Source: Hymenopus coronatus
Lineage: Eukaryota > Arthropoda > Insecta > Mantodea > Hymenopodidae
DNA length: 64,000 nt
Assembly: GCA_030762935.1 (NCBI GenBank)
Contig: CM060881.1
Location: 102,128,501 to 102,192,500 of the forward strand
Direction: 5' to 3'
Shown one piece after another: positions 11,856 to 23,001 of this stretch (its first letter is position 1; each line of letters begins with the position of its first letter). The translations under genes and the position numbers were made by a program. The notes below the pieces were generated by a model. It was given only the letters and a program-made list of their open reading frames with translations, searched no databases and had not been told where the DNA came from.

Positions 11856-14151
11856 AATAGCCATAAACGCAAATGTATATTGTTTAATTTTTTTCACAAA
11901 TCAGGTAGTTTCACTTTTACTTAGTAGTTATATTTTTCAACCGAGTTTGGTATATACATTTACCCACCACTCTGCATATGAATACGATCCTATACTCCTT
12001 CAAATAAAATGTATTAACAGCCCAAGTTTAGGACAGGACTCGTGAGCTTATTAAAGTGACTGTAAGAATAAGCTCAGTAATCATCCAACATGCCGTTTTG
12101 TTATCGACATAATTGTATTACTTTAATATTATACAGCTGCTACTGCCAGATTATATATAATGTATATTCAAAACGTCAAACTTCTTCCATCGAGGCCCTT
12201 TTCAATCAGGCCATGACTTCTCTAGCAACACCAGATGATTGTGTACTCTTTGAAGTCTACAACACGATTAGACTTCATTTCCAAAGCTAATAACCTACGT
12301 GTCTGCGCAGAACACAATTTTACCACATTCAAAAATATTCTAACAGCTTACCCTTATTGGAAGTAATAGCAAACCCACTTGCACTACTGTATAGTAAGTA
12401 CCATTACGTAAAAAATGAAAGCAACTTAAGTTGAAATGTTAATTAATAAAGGCTAAATATCGCATCTAACAAAGCATAGCATCTCTACAGTAAGCGTTTG
12501 CAGAGAACACTTACCAAACCGTGTTTACTTGACCATGATCTTTGTCCGCTGTCGGTTATGTTCTTTGTATTGATGACATGAAGCCAACTGATTAAGAATT
12601 ATTCTTCTTATTTTTTCTCCTCTTCCTCTGCAGGATTAAAAATCCGTTCCGGATAAGCCATGTGTGTTCTCCATCTTCATTGGGGACGGCCAACATCTTT
12701 CGTTCCTCCTAGGTTATATAGGTTATATAGGAAGGCTAGTATTATTTCATTGTCCATTCTTATGAGGAGCTACAATTAGTACTAAAGAAACGCTAGACCA
12801 GGCGTCACCAGTTGGTTACCCTTTGAGTAAAACAGACAACAAATTTGTTCGATGCTCCTGTGAAGTGCCTACTGTGCACTGCGTGACCAACTGCTCGGTA
12901 AACAAGAACATATAATTTCTTCAATGTTGTGTCAGTGTGCAACATTTTTCGTCTGAAATATCATAAGATAATAACTTATAGTAGGTTCATAATTGGTGAA
13001 ATATTTTCTTTATAATATCCATTGAATTATTGTTTTTACTATATGATTAACAAAATAAAACAAAAGTTCTTTAACTTGTTAATAATATATTAATCTCATT
13101 GTATCGCAAAAATAATTTTAACGAAAACTTTCTCATTTATAGTAGTAAATATGAACAGGCATCTTGGTAATTAATTAGTATCAAATGGAACGATCTTCTC
13201 CTTGGGATGGTTGCATTCATTTGCATTGAGTACGTAATGACGCTGCAAATTGAATTTTCTTGCTAGACAACTTTGCCGCAAAAATCACTTATTTTCTAAG
13301 GCTCCTTATAGGCATAAACATAAGAGTTAATATCTTGCATGTTGTATTGTTTTCTTTTCCGGTCATTAAAAACTGACACATGGTAAACAGTACAAGGAAG
13401 AGAAACAATATCTGCTGTCACGTATTTACTTTCTGCATTCAATAAGCAATGCTAGTTGCTCCGTACAAAATCAAACGAGGTTTTGACGTCCGCGCTAGAT
13501 CAATACAAAATAAAAGGACGTTCTGAGGAAGGGGTAAGGAATTAATTATTTGTGTTTCTTTAAACTGATCGACACTATGGTATTTAAATAAGAGGTTTCA
13601 ACAGCGTGAAATCACGACGAAGATAAGGATTTTTGCGTTTGTTTTTATTATATTATGTTTATGTTTACGTCTCAATACAACAAAACATTATTTTAAGGTA
13701 TTCTGCTGATACCATTTGGCCATATTTTGAGTTAAGTGAAATACAATGACTAGAAACTATGCACGAGAAACAGCAGCCCACACGGAGCGAGGGCGGTACT
13801 ACATTCTTTGCGTTATTTGCGTTTCATTATGGACTACATTTTATGCACACATCTGCACTTTTTGCAGTGGTATTTGTATACCATGGTGGAATTATAGTCA
13901 ATGTGTGAGAGAAGCTCTATTTGTTTTAGCTCAGTTTGTGCAGTGACGGCATCTTGAGCGCAAGGTGCAAGGTTAGGAGTTTGCTGCCGATAACGAGAAC
14001 AGAAATAACACGGTTGAATGTTTTATGTATATGCATAATGACAATTTTTTCAGACATTACAAGGTGTAGATAGATGATAATGGTTTAGTTCATCTAAAGA
14101 AAATCACCAGCTTTATATTATAAGCTGGAGCAGAATTAGATACTCTTAAGG
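11856..14151. other. Anonymous DNA
   Basis: A short direct repeat TAGGTTATA/TAGGTTATA lies at about 12711-12732. The 12.8-12.9 kb part has ACCAGGCGTCACC, reminiscent of a hAT end, but no convincing partner. Plus frames of 66-74 codons have no recognisable domains. Confidence 0.5.
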
Positions 14152-14480
14152 TAGGCCTGGCGAACGTTACTCCCAAAGTGTGAAGTCCTTCTCCTACTTC
14201 CCCTCTCTTAGTGACCTACAATCGCTTACTATTTTGTCTATTGCAAAAGCATGTCCGGTCTGTCGACCCGTGTGATTGATGAACATCAATGTATGCATAC
14301 TGACATTTCAATAAATGCACTTATTCATAGTGACCTCCACAGCACAGCGGTTTAGATGTGGAGTTGCCATGGTAGCTTGACTAAATAACGATCCACCGCT
14401 GCTAGAAAAAAACCGGTTCCGCCTGGCGCGTTTGTATGTGTGTGTCTGTTCACAGTTTGGGATTATGTTCGCCAGGCCTG
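14152..14480. mobile_element. Non-autonomous hAT-like MITE
   Basis: Terminal inverted repeats of about 32 bases: left TAGGCCTGGCGAACGTTACT and onward, right ending TTATGTTCGCCAGGCCTG. They differ at only a few positions. The CAGG-type end and the 329-base length fit hAT-derived MITEs. The flanks CTTAAGG and CTTTAGG could be a decayed target duplication. There is no transposase inside. Confidence 0.65.
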
Positions 14481-15475
14481 CTTTAGGGTTCCGTACTTTG
14501 GTGAAATAAAAAGAATTATTTATGCTAAAAGTTATTACAATCAACAATAATATTATGAGCTATAAGGCACTTTAATAATCTTAAGTAACTTCAATATTTT
14601 GGTTACAACAGTAAAAACCCTTTTCTCTTTATAGAAAACAATAAATAGTAACGCAGCATTGAAAATAATACGTTTAACTATGTTTCTTATTTCGAAGCTT
14701 TTTTAAAGGATATTCATAACCATCGGTTATCTAATTTAACTTTATTCATATGTAGTTATGTGGTGGTTGAACCATGGGAAATGTCAATTTAAGTGCCTGT
14801 GAACCGAAATTTCTATAAAATTATGGTGCGAAAGGATGAATTTTACATGAGGTAATGCGAACGAATCATTCAAGAGGGGAAGAACACGGAAGGTGGACAC
14901 ATACATAAAATATTTTTAAAATTGATCAGAAGCAATGTTATTTAGCGGCATCATTTTAAACTTTCTTTATTTTGAGGGGAGTTTTCACCAATTGGGATAT
15001 CCTTATCTTCAAATTGTTGCACACTGTGGAGTTTTTCAAATTCTGTATTCTTTCTTATACGTAATAGCATTGAAAGTTACGGGGTGGTATTTTATTAATA
15101 AACTTAATATTGGAGTAATGGAATAATAATATTTAGCTAAAATGTTAAGTTTGTATTTAACATTTCTTCGCAATTGGTAGATAATTAAACATGAATCTCT
15201 CTAGTTCATTCAGATGATATTAAAGAGTGGATTTATAACATAATTATGAGTGTAATATGTAATTGCTAGTGTGGGACATTTTAAAACCCTAAGTCTTATT
15301 AAAGCTGTGAAGACATACATGGGAACTAATTTTATCAGATGTACAATATTTGATAGTCATTAAAACTCTACTTATTAAAATTTGAAATGTATCAAACTAA
15401 AACATATTTTAGAAATTTTAAATATATTACAATCTATTTGTAAGGTTTATAAACCAAAATTTCAGGGCTTGAGGT
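14481..15475. other. Anonymous AT-rich DNA
   Basis: No supported feature. The 63-codon plus frame at 14935 is AT-rich and hydrophobic, without a recognised motif. Confidence 0.55.
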
Positions 15476-15671
15476 AAAAATATTTCTACCTGACGTTTCG
15501 TCTCTAACTATGAGCTGTATCCTTATAATTGTTTTGTTCATGTCACTTCTCCATCAAGAACTAAACAAATAAATGACTCCTTGAACGAAGTCATGGGTAC
15601 GTCAGGTAGAACAACACCTTTGAATATATCCGTCACAGTCAGAGACGAAACATCAGGTAGAAATATTTTAA
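15476..15671. repeat. Stem-loop repeat with CTACCTGACGTTTCGTCTCT arms
   Basis: The left arm (15476-15507, extending to about 15530) pairs with the right arm (15640-15671, extending back to about 15620): ATTTCTACCTGACGTTTCG against CGAAACATCAGGTAGAAAT. Homology continues outward-in through TCTCTAACTATGAGC versus the complement of CAGTCAGAGA. A third copy of the ACGTCAGGTAG block lies at 15600. This is either a MITE or an inverted pair of repeat ends. Confidence 0.65.
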
Positions 15672-16298
15672 GAAATGAAAATATTGTAACCTACAGACCT
15701 ATTAGATTATAAATTTATAGACACCATCGGTAAAAGCTTACGGATATATTTTTAAGTTTTTTGAGCTCTCATAGTTTTTGATTGTATTTTCTTTGTTTTC
15801 TTGTAATAATTATCTCATACATAGGTACAGTGTACGTGAATTTTTTTAACACTAGAACTCAGACAAAATATGGACAGATTTTTAATCTAGTCTCAGTGGC
15901 ATATCGCAAATGCCCAATAACGTGCATAAGAGACACAGCAATTATCAAATCTATTTGCAAGCAAGATGACGTCATACCGCTTTCTTTTCCGCAACTCCGC
16001 AGTAGTTTTATCAAATACACCATGGTCTATACATCTATAGGAATTAATTCATAACAAATGAAAATTGTTATTTCTTCTTCTTTTTCTTCATTTACTTAAT
16101 TTAAAAGGTTAGGCAAATTTCTGGTTCTAACCTCACAGTCTGCTGTTCTTGCTATATCCTCGTAGTTCTTCCGAAATTCCATTTACCATTTCGTTTACAA
16201 GCACATACTGCTTTAGATAGTCTAATTTTCTCTTTATTTTCAAACATTGCTTCCATTTTTCTTTATATTCCTTATTTACCACACTTAGTTTGCTCTTA
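15672..16298. other. Anonymous DNA containing a lysine-rich minus frame
   Basis: Mostly featureless. A minus-strand frame at about 16113-16325 is described separately. A TGACGTCA palindrome sits at 15967. Confidence 0.5.
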
Positions 16299-16325
16299 TA
16301 CCAGGTGATCCAACTATCCCATATT
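16113..16325 (-). other. Possible exon or coding relic, lysine-rich coiled-coil-like
   Basis: The minus strand reads open without an ATG start from about 16325 to a stop near 16116. The product includes NKEYKEKWKQCLKIKRK and LVNEMVNGISEELRGY, a charged amphipathic pattern unusual for random AT-rich DNA. A GTGAGG donor-like site lies at the 3' edge just before the stop (AGACT/GTGAGG). No acceptor with a pyrimidine tract is evident. The 5' edge overlaps the degenerate repeat at 16299. I recognise no family. Confidence 0.2.
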
Positions 16326-16420
16326 TAGCGAGTGATTAAATTCTCTCGTGCGTTAAAAGAGTTGCAGAATTCAACGGGGATATTTCAAATTAAAACCAAC
16401 CAGTGAGGAACGATGGAAAG
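16299..16420 (+). repeat. Degenerate direct repeat, copy 2 (partner 5520-5640)
   Basis: TACCAGGTGATCCAAC, TCGTGCGTTAAAAGAGTTG, TCAACGGGG and CCAGTGAGGAAC occur in the same order and spacing as in copy 1. No terminal structure is visible. Confidence 0.5.
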
Positions 16421-16544
16421 AGAGCGTGTCGCGATAAGCAAGAGGGATAAAACGAAGGCTGTCCAGCCAGTTCTATCGATATGATAAGTATATATGTATA
16501 TTTAGCATCATAGAAATATTTGCCTTTGGTTTCAACTATTTAAT

Positions 16545-16895
16545 TTATCTACTTGGTATACAGTATATAGGAAGAGAAGCTACTGCATTCCACCCAAAAA
16601 TTCGACACCATGATTTCACTGGAAATACACGTTTTAAAGATTCCGTAAATATCGAACAACAACATTTATTTTATATAAATTGTGTGTTTTGACGAAAAAT
16701 ACATTTTTGTGTAGTAAGTTCTTATCCATCTCTTACGGTTTAGCGGTTATATAAAAGTCAATAGAATAAAGAGAACTTCAGAGCTTATCCCCAAAAAGTA
16801 CGTATATACATTTTATGTGTGATGTAAATATCTTTAATATACGGCATTTTAATCAAAACCGTCAAGAGTCATTTTTGAGAAAATTAAACATGACC
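16545..16895 (+). repeat. HER copy, left inverted end plus partial body
   Basis: A minus-oriented hairpin end (GCATTCCACCCAAAAATTCG at about 16598) joins a plus-oriented body from ATATAAATTGTGTG, through ATCTCTTACGGTTTA, to ATTTTTGAGAAAATTAAACA. The right half and right hairpin are missing. Confidence 0.7.
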
Positions 16896-17152
16896 ATAAA
16901 CAGACTGAAAAGAAAACTCCCTCAAGATCTACTCAGAGATTCCGAAGACAATGATTTCACATAAACTTCATCATCTTTAACCATTAAATGTTACATATCC
17001 ATTGCCATTGTAAATCATATCTTCTTATGTTACATTATGTATGTCACCCTAACTTGCGTTAGAGCAGCCAAAGACCAACCTCAGCTTGTTCATATTATGT
17101 AACTTATCAAAAGCACTATCTGTGTGTTGATCGTTTAGTAATAATTTTAAAA
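16896..17152. other. Anonymous DNA
   Basis: Short spacer between two HER copies, with no feature seen. Confidence 0.5.
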
Positions 17153-18002
17153 ATCGGATGTGTTACACTCACATGACTCTCTCTAACAGTTCTACAAACA
17201 AACTTCCTACAAAACAGTATTCTTGTTTCTGCACCATGCTAATCAAGATAAGCATTAGCAGGATGTACTTTTTACTTAGTTCCTTAAAAACTATCGTTAT
17301 GCGATTGTCATTAAATTCGCTTCGTTGCTGGCGAGGAGTGGAACAAAACAAAAATGGAAACTTCCCGTCTGAGAAAAGCATAAGTATTCTAAAACTGAAA
17401 CCAATAACAAGGAATATCTAAAAAAAAAATGGTCAACACCACGAAAAAACCTATATGACATAAATTGTGTGTTTCAACGAGATCTACATATGTTGCGTAG
17501 GTAGTAAGTTTTTTGCTGTATCTTACGGTTTACATGTTATGCAAAATCCATCAAAATTCATCCAGAATAAGAGGTTTTCAGAGGCTATTTCCAGAAACTT
17601 AAACCTATACATTTTAGTTGCCGTATAAATAGTTTTAATATACGGTATTTTAATCAAAATCTTTGGAGGTATTTTGGAGAAAATCAAAATTTTCGAAACT
17701 TTTTTCGTATAAAGGGTAGTTTAGATCGGGGATATTTTCCCCAAAATCTTCGTATTGTATCCCTGGAAGATACTGAAGCTAAACATGAAGTTTCGTATTT
17801 TATCGACTTATCGTTTTTGAGTTATCGTGTTTACAGACACTCGGACACATATATACATAGACCTTCTTTTTAAAAATGCCTTTTTGATACGTAGGAGGCT
17901 GTAAAACATGTATTTCAGATAAAATCTTGGTGTCGAATTTTCGGGTGGAATGTACTACTTTCTCTATACACTATGTACGTATTACGTGTAGAGAAGTAAA
18001 AA
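17153..18002 (+). repeat. HER copy, near full length, subfamily 2
   Basis: Runs from GATGTGTTACACTCACATG to a right hairpin ending GTGTAGAGAAGTAAA. It carries the variant block ATGCGATTGTCATTAAA (about 17299), seen also at 46.6 and 61.1 kb, in place of the AGCTGGTTGCTATGTGACTG block of other copies. The (AC)n tract is reduced to CACATATATACATA. Confidence 0.8.
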
Positions 18003-18595
18003 AAAATATTGTTAAAATTGTCTATAATTTGTTTCTATTTATTTGGTCGAAATGTTGTTGTAGCTTAGTGACATTTAAATGTGTTTGTAAACTTATTGTC
18101 ATATTTCCTTACTCACGTGTTGCAGTTGTATAGACAATTTTAAGATACCCCACTATACTGTAAAGCAATTTTGATGATTGATAAAAATAAAATTATAAAA
18201 GCGCAACACCTCTTGTATGACGGTATATTTGTAGTAAAGAGTTTCGCAATATATCTTTCATGTTTATACATGAAAACATTCGCCATCTCACTCTTTGAAC
18301 CTCGCCTCTGCTGCATATTGATTACACTATCGTCGATGTTCAAAAGCGTTTTACCTCAGGCAGATATTCTTCCCACCCTTGTTCTCTTAATGCCCCTTTT
18401 ATATGTTCGGTGATTGGAGTTCAGTCTTCTGTAAATCCTATGCTATAGCGATGCCATGCAGAAACGATGCAGGTGAATGAAAATGTTCAGAATCATTATG
18501 TATTTTGCATAAACAATTTTAATAAATGCTTAATATTCAAATGTTTGAACTGTCTACCCATAAAATAATTGTATCTGTCAATTTCATAGTACGAG
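18003..18595. other. Anonymous DNA
   Basis: Overlapping plus and minus frames of 67-80 codons without recognised domains. No repeat seen. Confidence 0.5.
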
Positions 18596-19770
18596 GGGCG
18601 TTCAATAAATCCTTAGAAAATTCAAGAGGTTACACTCGTATCATCGGAAAAAGTGTTTATTTACTGTCTATCTTACTAGATGACAGTTAAAGTTTCAGCT
18701 ATATCCATCACGTGGTTTGCCAAAGGCGATTGAATTAGATATCTTGTGCTTCTTTAGAGAGGTATAAAATAGGAGTTTTGTGCTGTGATGAAATTGTTTA
18801 TGGCATATCTGCTCCTGCTTTTGCAAGAATTTAGAATTGGATAAATACATTTAAACGTGGCCGTATGCCCAAAAATAATCGTTCTGGACGTCCAGTAGAA
18901 GTGACTTTCTCCGAAATAGTTGACAAAATCGAAGATATGATGTTGAGTGATCGACGAATCAAAGTTGACGTAATAGTAGAGGACACAAGCATATTACAAG
19001 GTACAGTGTTCTCAATTTTGCAACAAAAATTAGGTCTGCCAAAGGTCTTCGCATGATGGATGGCTCTCAGTGGAGAATAAATGTAACCTTGTGATGGATT
19101 CGGAAGCTGGTATGGCACTTTTCCGTCGCAATCTTGATAAGTATCTGCGTTGATACATAACTGTGGAGAAAAGATGGACCCACACTACTACACTCCAGAG
19201 ACAAAAGTACGGTCCAAACAGTGGGCTCCAAAGATGACATAGGTGGCAGAATCGGCAGACAAGGTGATGATCTCATTTTTTTGGAATGCACGTGGAATCA
19301 TCTACATTGATTATCTGCAGAAAGAAAGACCGATAAATAGAGAGTATTATGCATTGTTATTTCACCGGTTGAATGAAAAAATCAGGAAATAACGACCTCA
19401 TATGACAAAGAAAAATATTCTCTTCCATCAACACAATGCAAGGGTGCACACCTGCGTAGTTTGGATGGCGAAAATTGTATAAATAAGGTTCGAGTTACTA
19501 AATAATTCTTCGTATTCACCAGCTTTGCTCCACAGTGACTTTTTTATTTCCAAACTGGAAAAAGTAGCTCGGCGCAAAACGTTTCATCTCTAACGAAAAG
19601 GTATCTCCCAACAGTTGGAGAGGACGTTTTGGAAGACGCAAAACATTTGGAGAAACGCTGGGAAAGGTGCTGTATGGAGCTAAAAGATTATTTTGTTGAA
19701 AATAAGAGTATACGACAAATAATGTGTTTTTGTTTTTCTATCTATTTTAAGGACTTGTATGTTCAGGAAT
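18596..19770 (+). pseudogene. Dead mariner element with transposase relic
   Basis: A mariner-like left end (GAGGGGCGTTCAATAAATCC) at about 18596 precedes a transposase in several frames. GRPVEVTFSEIVDKI and SDRRIKVDVIV (HTH) lie near 18890-18990, and MDSEAGMALFRRNLDKYLR near 19094. ITVEKRW (about 19157) replaces the usual catalytic Asp of the family's TVDETW with Glu. LFHQHNARVHTC (about 19421) has His where the second Asp belongs. SDFF (about 19536) keeps the third. LEKRW near the C-terminus matches the family. A decayed right end lies near 19740-19770. At least the first two catalytic residues and the reading frame are lost, so it cannot transpose by itself. Confidence 0.85.
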
Positions 19771-19999
19771 TGTTTCTTTGTAACAAACATTTTCTCTTTC
19801 TCCAACAGAAATGTTTTATTTCTTCCACAAACTGATACAATCAGAATCTGCTTTGCTGTTCTTCAATGCTTTTTGTAACAATTCTGCCCTATAATTTCGT
19901 TTTGACATTCGCTGCGGCATTAATTACTGGTCGCTAGAATTTCTCTCAATTAATGCACTCGATGCATATACAGTGAAATCTCAGCAGGCTTTGTTTACC
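19771..19999. other. Anonymous DNA
   Basis: Short stretch after the mariner with no feature seen. Confidence 0.5.
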
Positions 20000-20208
20000 T
20001 TGTTACACCTGTTGATCGCGTAACAGGAAATTTCCAGAAGCAGTCAGTCGCACGAGCAAAACTACCGCAGATATCACAAACTCACTCAGATGTAACAATG
20101 CGGGCTTCGACGTCAAAAAATCTTTCTCAAGAATAAGTGTTCACTCACACATGTGCAGCAATCACAGCTGTGATGTCACACATGTCTACTAACGCACAGG
20201 TGTAACAA
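20000..20208. repeat. Inverted-repeat-bounded segment, possible MITE
   Basis: TTGTTACACCTGT (20000-20012) is the exact reverse complement of ACAGGTGTAACAA (20196-20208). The roughly 210 bases between contain further TGTAACAATG and GTAACAGG variants. Flanking target duplication is not evident, and only 13 bases support the pairing. Confidence 0.4.
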
Positions 20209-21654
20209 TGTATACCAATAATAAGCTTTGAATTACGAAGTAAGCGTTCACACACGTTCGGCGATTTCGGCCGCAGAGGTAGTCACAATATTGTAACGGC
20301 GGTGCGCCGGCCTTAGTGACCGCTGAAGGATTGCTGCCTCGCCCGGTCTGACAATAGAGCAAATGGACACAATAACCGGAAATCAAAAGCTTTTGTGTGT
20401 TTCCCTGCAAGATCTCTCGAACCCTCTTTCATCTCAGGCCAAATATATTCTTCTTCCTGAGTTAATTATTTCTAATGGAATAACACAGTGTTCTCGTGAT
20501 TTCTGAGATTCGAAGCTTCGTAGGCCGATACGAAATATATATGGGGATAAGTGCCGCAGAGGTGAAGTAAACTGAAGTAAAGTGAAATGAAGTGAAGTGA
20601 GTTAAACATCAATCAGTGACTCAGTTATTTGTGAACTAAAAGTATAAGTGTTGTATTACGTGTACTGCTGACCAATAAAGTGAATTTAATTGTAACAGAT
20701 GTTCTAATTTTTCACAATGACAGCGGTAATTTTGCTTATTTCTGTAATTTTAAACACATTGAGCTATTTTTATTCAGTTTGATATTTCAAAATAACCGAT
20801 GCAAAATTTGAAATGCAACAAAAATAAATTTGATCGTAAATACAATTTTGTGAACTTCTTATTTTGTTTACTGGCCAGTATTTCGACTTTTCAAGCTCTG
20901 AGATTCAGTGTTCGTTTACCTGCTGGGAAGAGAGAGTGATAATTTGTACATTCCATATTCTGGGCAGAACCTGGAACAATACATGGGGATAAGAAGGTGA
21001 ATGTGTTTGATGGCAAAGATGATTAGACCCAACAGTTTTCAAAGTATCGTCAGAAACATTTGCCTTTTCTGAATTCAACGGGCAGAAAGCCATCATTGAA
21101 GTTAAGGCGGATTATAGAATTAATTCAATTAAGAAAATGGGATATTCTTATAATAAACTCTTTAAACATGTAAGATGCAATATTCTAGAGTATGAAATAG
21201 ACTTCTTCTGTATATATTTCATTAATAAGGGCAAGTATAAGAGATTTTCAACAATAATTCACATGTATTTTAATGTGAAAGTTACAAAAAGCGTCATGTG
21301 AGCTAAACTGGCTGTTACATAGAATAAACTATTCAAAATATACTGATATAAGAATAAAAATATTGGCTGCAGTCTACACATTTATTGTACTAAAGTTCAA
21401 GTCTGTAAATTTCTTGAGTAGGGAATAAAAATAAGTTTAATGGTGAATATGCCATCGTTTTGCAAATTATGATATTCCTCACGGTCCTTGTCTCGGATAA
21501 TAGTTGTGTGTATTAAAGCACAGTTTAGAAATTTGATTGTTTTACATTATTTTCTTCTTCACTTTATGCTTATGTGAAAAACGATGTTTGCTATGAACCT
21601 AGGTATATGTTACATTCAAATTACTTTCTCTATTCATTCTTCAAAAAATTCGTC
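20209..21654. other. Anonymous DNA with a GAAGT-type minisatellite
   Basis: 20275-20340 is a GC-richer patch without a match. Around 20570-20605 a degenerate tandem of GAAGTAAA/GAAGTGA units occurs. A TATATATGGGGATAAGT and a CAATAAAGTG signal lie near 20540 and 20675. They could belong to a decayed LTR, but no pair was found. Confidence 0.4.
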
Positions 21655-21850
21655 GTCATCCGTGTCTAGGGGTAACATGCTAGACTCTGGTTGCCAAGGT
21701 CGCAGGTTCAAACCTATGGTAGGGCGATTACTTTTTTCGTGTGTAAAAATCCTTGGAATGTCCTCCCTTGCAAGAGACATAAAGTATTGATCCTGTGTCG
21801 TAAATTTATGGAACGTAAAATAACCTCAACTCTGATAAAGATATCGCTGA
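21655..21850 (+). mobile_element. tRNA-derived SINE
   Basis: The A-box-like TGTCTAGGGGTAACATGCTAG (about 21664) and B-box-like CAGGTTCAAACCT (about 21703) are spaced as in a tRNA head. A non-tRNA tail follows with TTTTTTCGTGTGTAAAAATCC. It does not fold as a working tRNA. The tail differs from the 8.1 and 26.0 kb SINEs, so this is probably another family. Confidence 0.55.
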
Positions 21851-21929
21851 GCAAAATTTAGCCATATTTCACGCCCAATATGGACTGGGACGCTAAGGAA
21901 CAAGTCAGTTAACAAGCGTCCATAAATAA
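21851..21929. other. Short anonymous spacer
   Basis: Nothing seen. Confidence 0.4.
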
Positions 21930-22580
21930 AGCTCAATTTAATTTTATCAACAAACTATTCCTAAAGAAGCTTAATCTTCTCTGTGTTCCATACTCTCTAA
22001 TGGACCAAAAGAAAGAAAAATGAATAACGATAACCCATTTGAGGAAAGTATAGGTATTTTAAAATATACACCAATAACTGAGAATGTCTGGGCGATGGTT
22101 AACGCCACAAACTTTTCTTCACATGAACTGTGTGTTTTAATGAGACCTACATTTCTTGCAGTAAGTTTTTGCCCAGCTCTTACGGTTTACCAGACATTCA
22201 AAAAAAAATCAGCTAGAATGAAAGGGACTTCATGGGTACTCCCAGAAAATTCAACATTTGCGTTTTATCTTTACAAACCTGTGTTAAACATCTGCTACTT
22301 TACTCAAAATTGTTAGTCATTTTTGAGAACCTCTCCATTATTAAAATTATTCCATGTAAAGGGCAATTTAGGATGGAAAATTTTCTTGAAAATCTTTGTG
22401 CTTAATCTCTAAATGCTGAATTTTAATATAAAATATGAGATTTAACTGAATTTTGTTTTTAATTTATGCTGCTCAGAAAACGGACTTTTCTGAATATGTT
22501 TTTCCTATTCGATTCGTGGGAGGCTCAGAAGGCTTATTACGAGATTCTATAATTTTGAATTTTGGATGGAGTAAAATTCT
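21930..22580 (+). repeat. HER copy, left part
   Basis: Diverged body with GAACTGTGTGTTTTAATGAG, GCTCTTACGGTTTACCAG, ATTGTTAGTCATTTTTGAGA and CATGTAAAGGGCAATTTAGG in HER order. The homology stops near 22580. The right hairpin end is found displaced at 23985-24100. Confidence 0.7.
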
Positions 22581-23001
22581 TTGCCTGCTTACTAAACACA
22601 AAATCAATTTTTTTTACATTACGAATATACACTATTATAATATTAATACACATACAATATTAACACTTTACATCGTACACGTCTCGTTTTTGCATCTTCC
22701 TAAGCATTTTGAATTATTTTTTTTTTCATACTGTGCCATGTCAGGTCACCTTTCTTGCGCAGTGTTATGCACGCCACCTTTGTACAAGTAATATTCACTT
22801 TAAAGTGGAATTACAAAAAAGACCCATGTCAGTTTTTGCATCTTCCAATTATGCTTCACGCGCAAACTTCTACAAAGAGATACTCTCCCTTTGAGATAAA
22901 CAGAGCTACATTCCGCAACTTTTCAACAAATTTTCGTGTTCTCGAGAATTTTCTAGACGTAGCGAACTGTTGCCTCAAATTGATTCATCAGCTTATTAAA
23001 C
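22581..23001. other. Anonymous AT-rich DNA between HER parts
   Basis: No gene or known repeat seen. Overlapping 61-112 codon frames have no motif. Confidence 0.5.

Noticed and set aside
12790..12910. hAT element end ACCAGGCGTCACCAGTTGG
   Set aside because: The only candidate partner (GCGTGACCAACTGC) shares a few bases and does not pair as a terminal inverted repeat.
20530..20700. LTR ending TTGTAACA after a CAATAAAGTG signal
   Set aside because: The proposed start at TGTTACACC gives no matching flanks, and no second copy is present.
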